In this document: positions 63,901 through 64,000 of the stretch, piece by piece | Layout: every line of letters starts with the position of its first letter | How positions within the stretch are numbered: position 1 is the first letter of the stretch | Assembly: GCF_014654205.1 (NCBI RefSeq) | Contig: NZ_BNAW01000003.1 | Coordinates: forward strand, 248,001 to 312,000 | Length of the DNA: 64,000 nt | DNA from: Amycolatopsis bullii | GTDB lineage: Bacteria > Actinomycetota > Actinomycetes > Mycobacteriales > Pseudonocardiaceae | Direction: 5' to 3' | Notes under the pieces: generated by a model | Told to the model about the DNA's origin: nothing | Database searches by the model: none | What the model saw: only the letters and a program-made list of their open reading frames with translations | Position numbers and translations under genes: made by a program

Positions 63901-64000
63901 CGGCCGGATCGCCCGCGGGGACGCGACCCGGCGCCTGGTGCTGCGCCGGGCCGTCGACGTCGCGTCGGTCGACGGCCTCGAGGGGCTGTCCCTCGGCCGG
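63890..64000 (+). CDS. TetR-family regulator, 5' part (cut by window edge)
   Basis: GTG at 63890, overlapping the MOSC stop, opens a frame to the edge. The 37 visible residues include TRRLVLRRAVDVASVDGLEG and LSLGR, the first helices of a TetR HTH domain. Probably the regulator of the MOSC gene. Confidence 0.65.
   Translation, partial: MPGDGRIARGDATRRLVLRRAVDVASVDGLEGLSLGR

Noticed and set aside
1..64000. CRISPR arrays, tRNA or rRNA genes
   Set aside because: No spaced direct repeats, no tRNA clover-leaf patterns and no rRNA sequence were noticed.

Overview
The window is high-GC actinomycete DNA. It most resembles a Pseudonocardiales genome such as Amycolatopsis (my inference, from the vanHAX/vanY/vanRS set, high GC, overlapping start/stop codons and the secondary-metabolite content). 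No tRNA, rRNA or CRISPR array was seen.

Left part (1-42 kb) is a rearranged, partly decayed biosynthetic cluster centred on an enediyne-type iterative polyketide synthase (PKSE, 27915-33740, minus). The PKSE is followed by its hot-dog thioesterase and a flavin reductase. Around it lie: an aminosugar branch (10.4-13.35 kb minus: epimerase and two PLP aminotransferases; 13.6-18.3 kb plus: MFS exporter, N-methyltransferase, alpha/beta hydrolase, glycosyltransferase); an aryl hydroxy-acid branch (19.9-24.7 kb plus: A-PCP didomain, MbtH protein, 4-hydroxymandelate synthase, free-standing condensation enzyme); and a right-hand block (34.3-40.8 kb plus: ThDP enzyme with a frameshift, two SgcJ-like proteins, HpaB/SgcC-type hydroxylase, acyl-CoA-dehydrogenase-like flavin monooxygenase, O-methyltransferase). 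Together these suggest an enediyne core carrying an N-methylated aminosugar and a hydroxylated/O-methylated mandelate-type acyl group. The enediyne accessory genes E3/E4/E5 and the early sugar genes are not in the window, so the pathway is either completed elsewhere or broken.

The left edge (0-4 kb) holds fragments of a second copy of several of these tailoring genes: N-methyltransferase, hydrolase, condensation enzyme and flavin monooxygenase. Remnants of Tn3, IS21, IS110, IS5 and IS3 elements and collapsed adenylation-domain fragments are scattered through the cluster. From 3.9 to 8.9 kb lies an export/regulation block (DoxX, VOC protein, DrrAB-like ABC exporter, and a tandemly duplicated PadR regulator with duplicated operators).

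From 42.4 to 47.4 kb there is a complete glycopeptide-resistance locus: vanH-vanA-vanX, convergent vanR-vanS, and vanY. vanH and vanY share a nearly identical upstream box, the likely VanR-controlled promoter. No glycopeptide synthetase is present.

The right part (47.4-64 kb) looks like ordinary chromosomal accessory DNA: NmrA-like oxidoreductase and WYL regulator, a secreted protein, a P450, a PAS/degenerate GGDEF-EAL protein, EamA and MMPL transporters, ArsR, DUF2786, TetR, SGNH hydrolase, methyltransferase, an ECF41-like sigma factor opposite an FMN-reductase/SnoaL fusion, a MOSC protein and the start of a TetR regulator.
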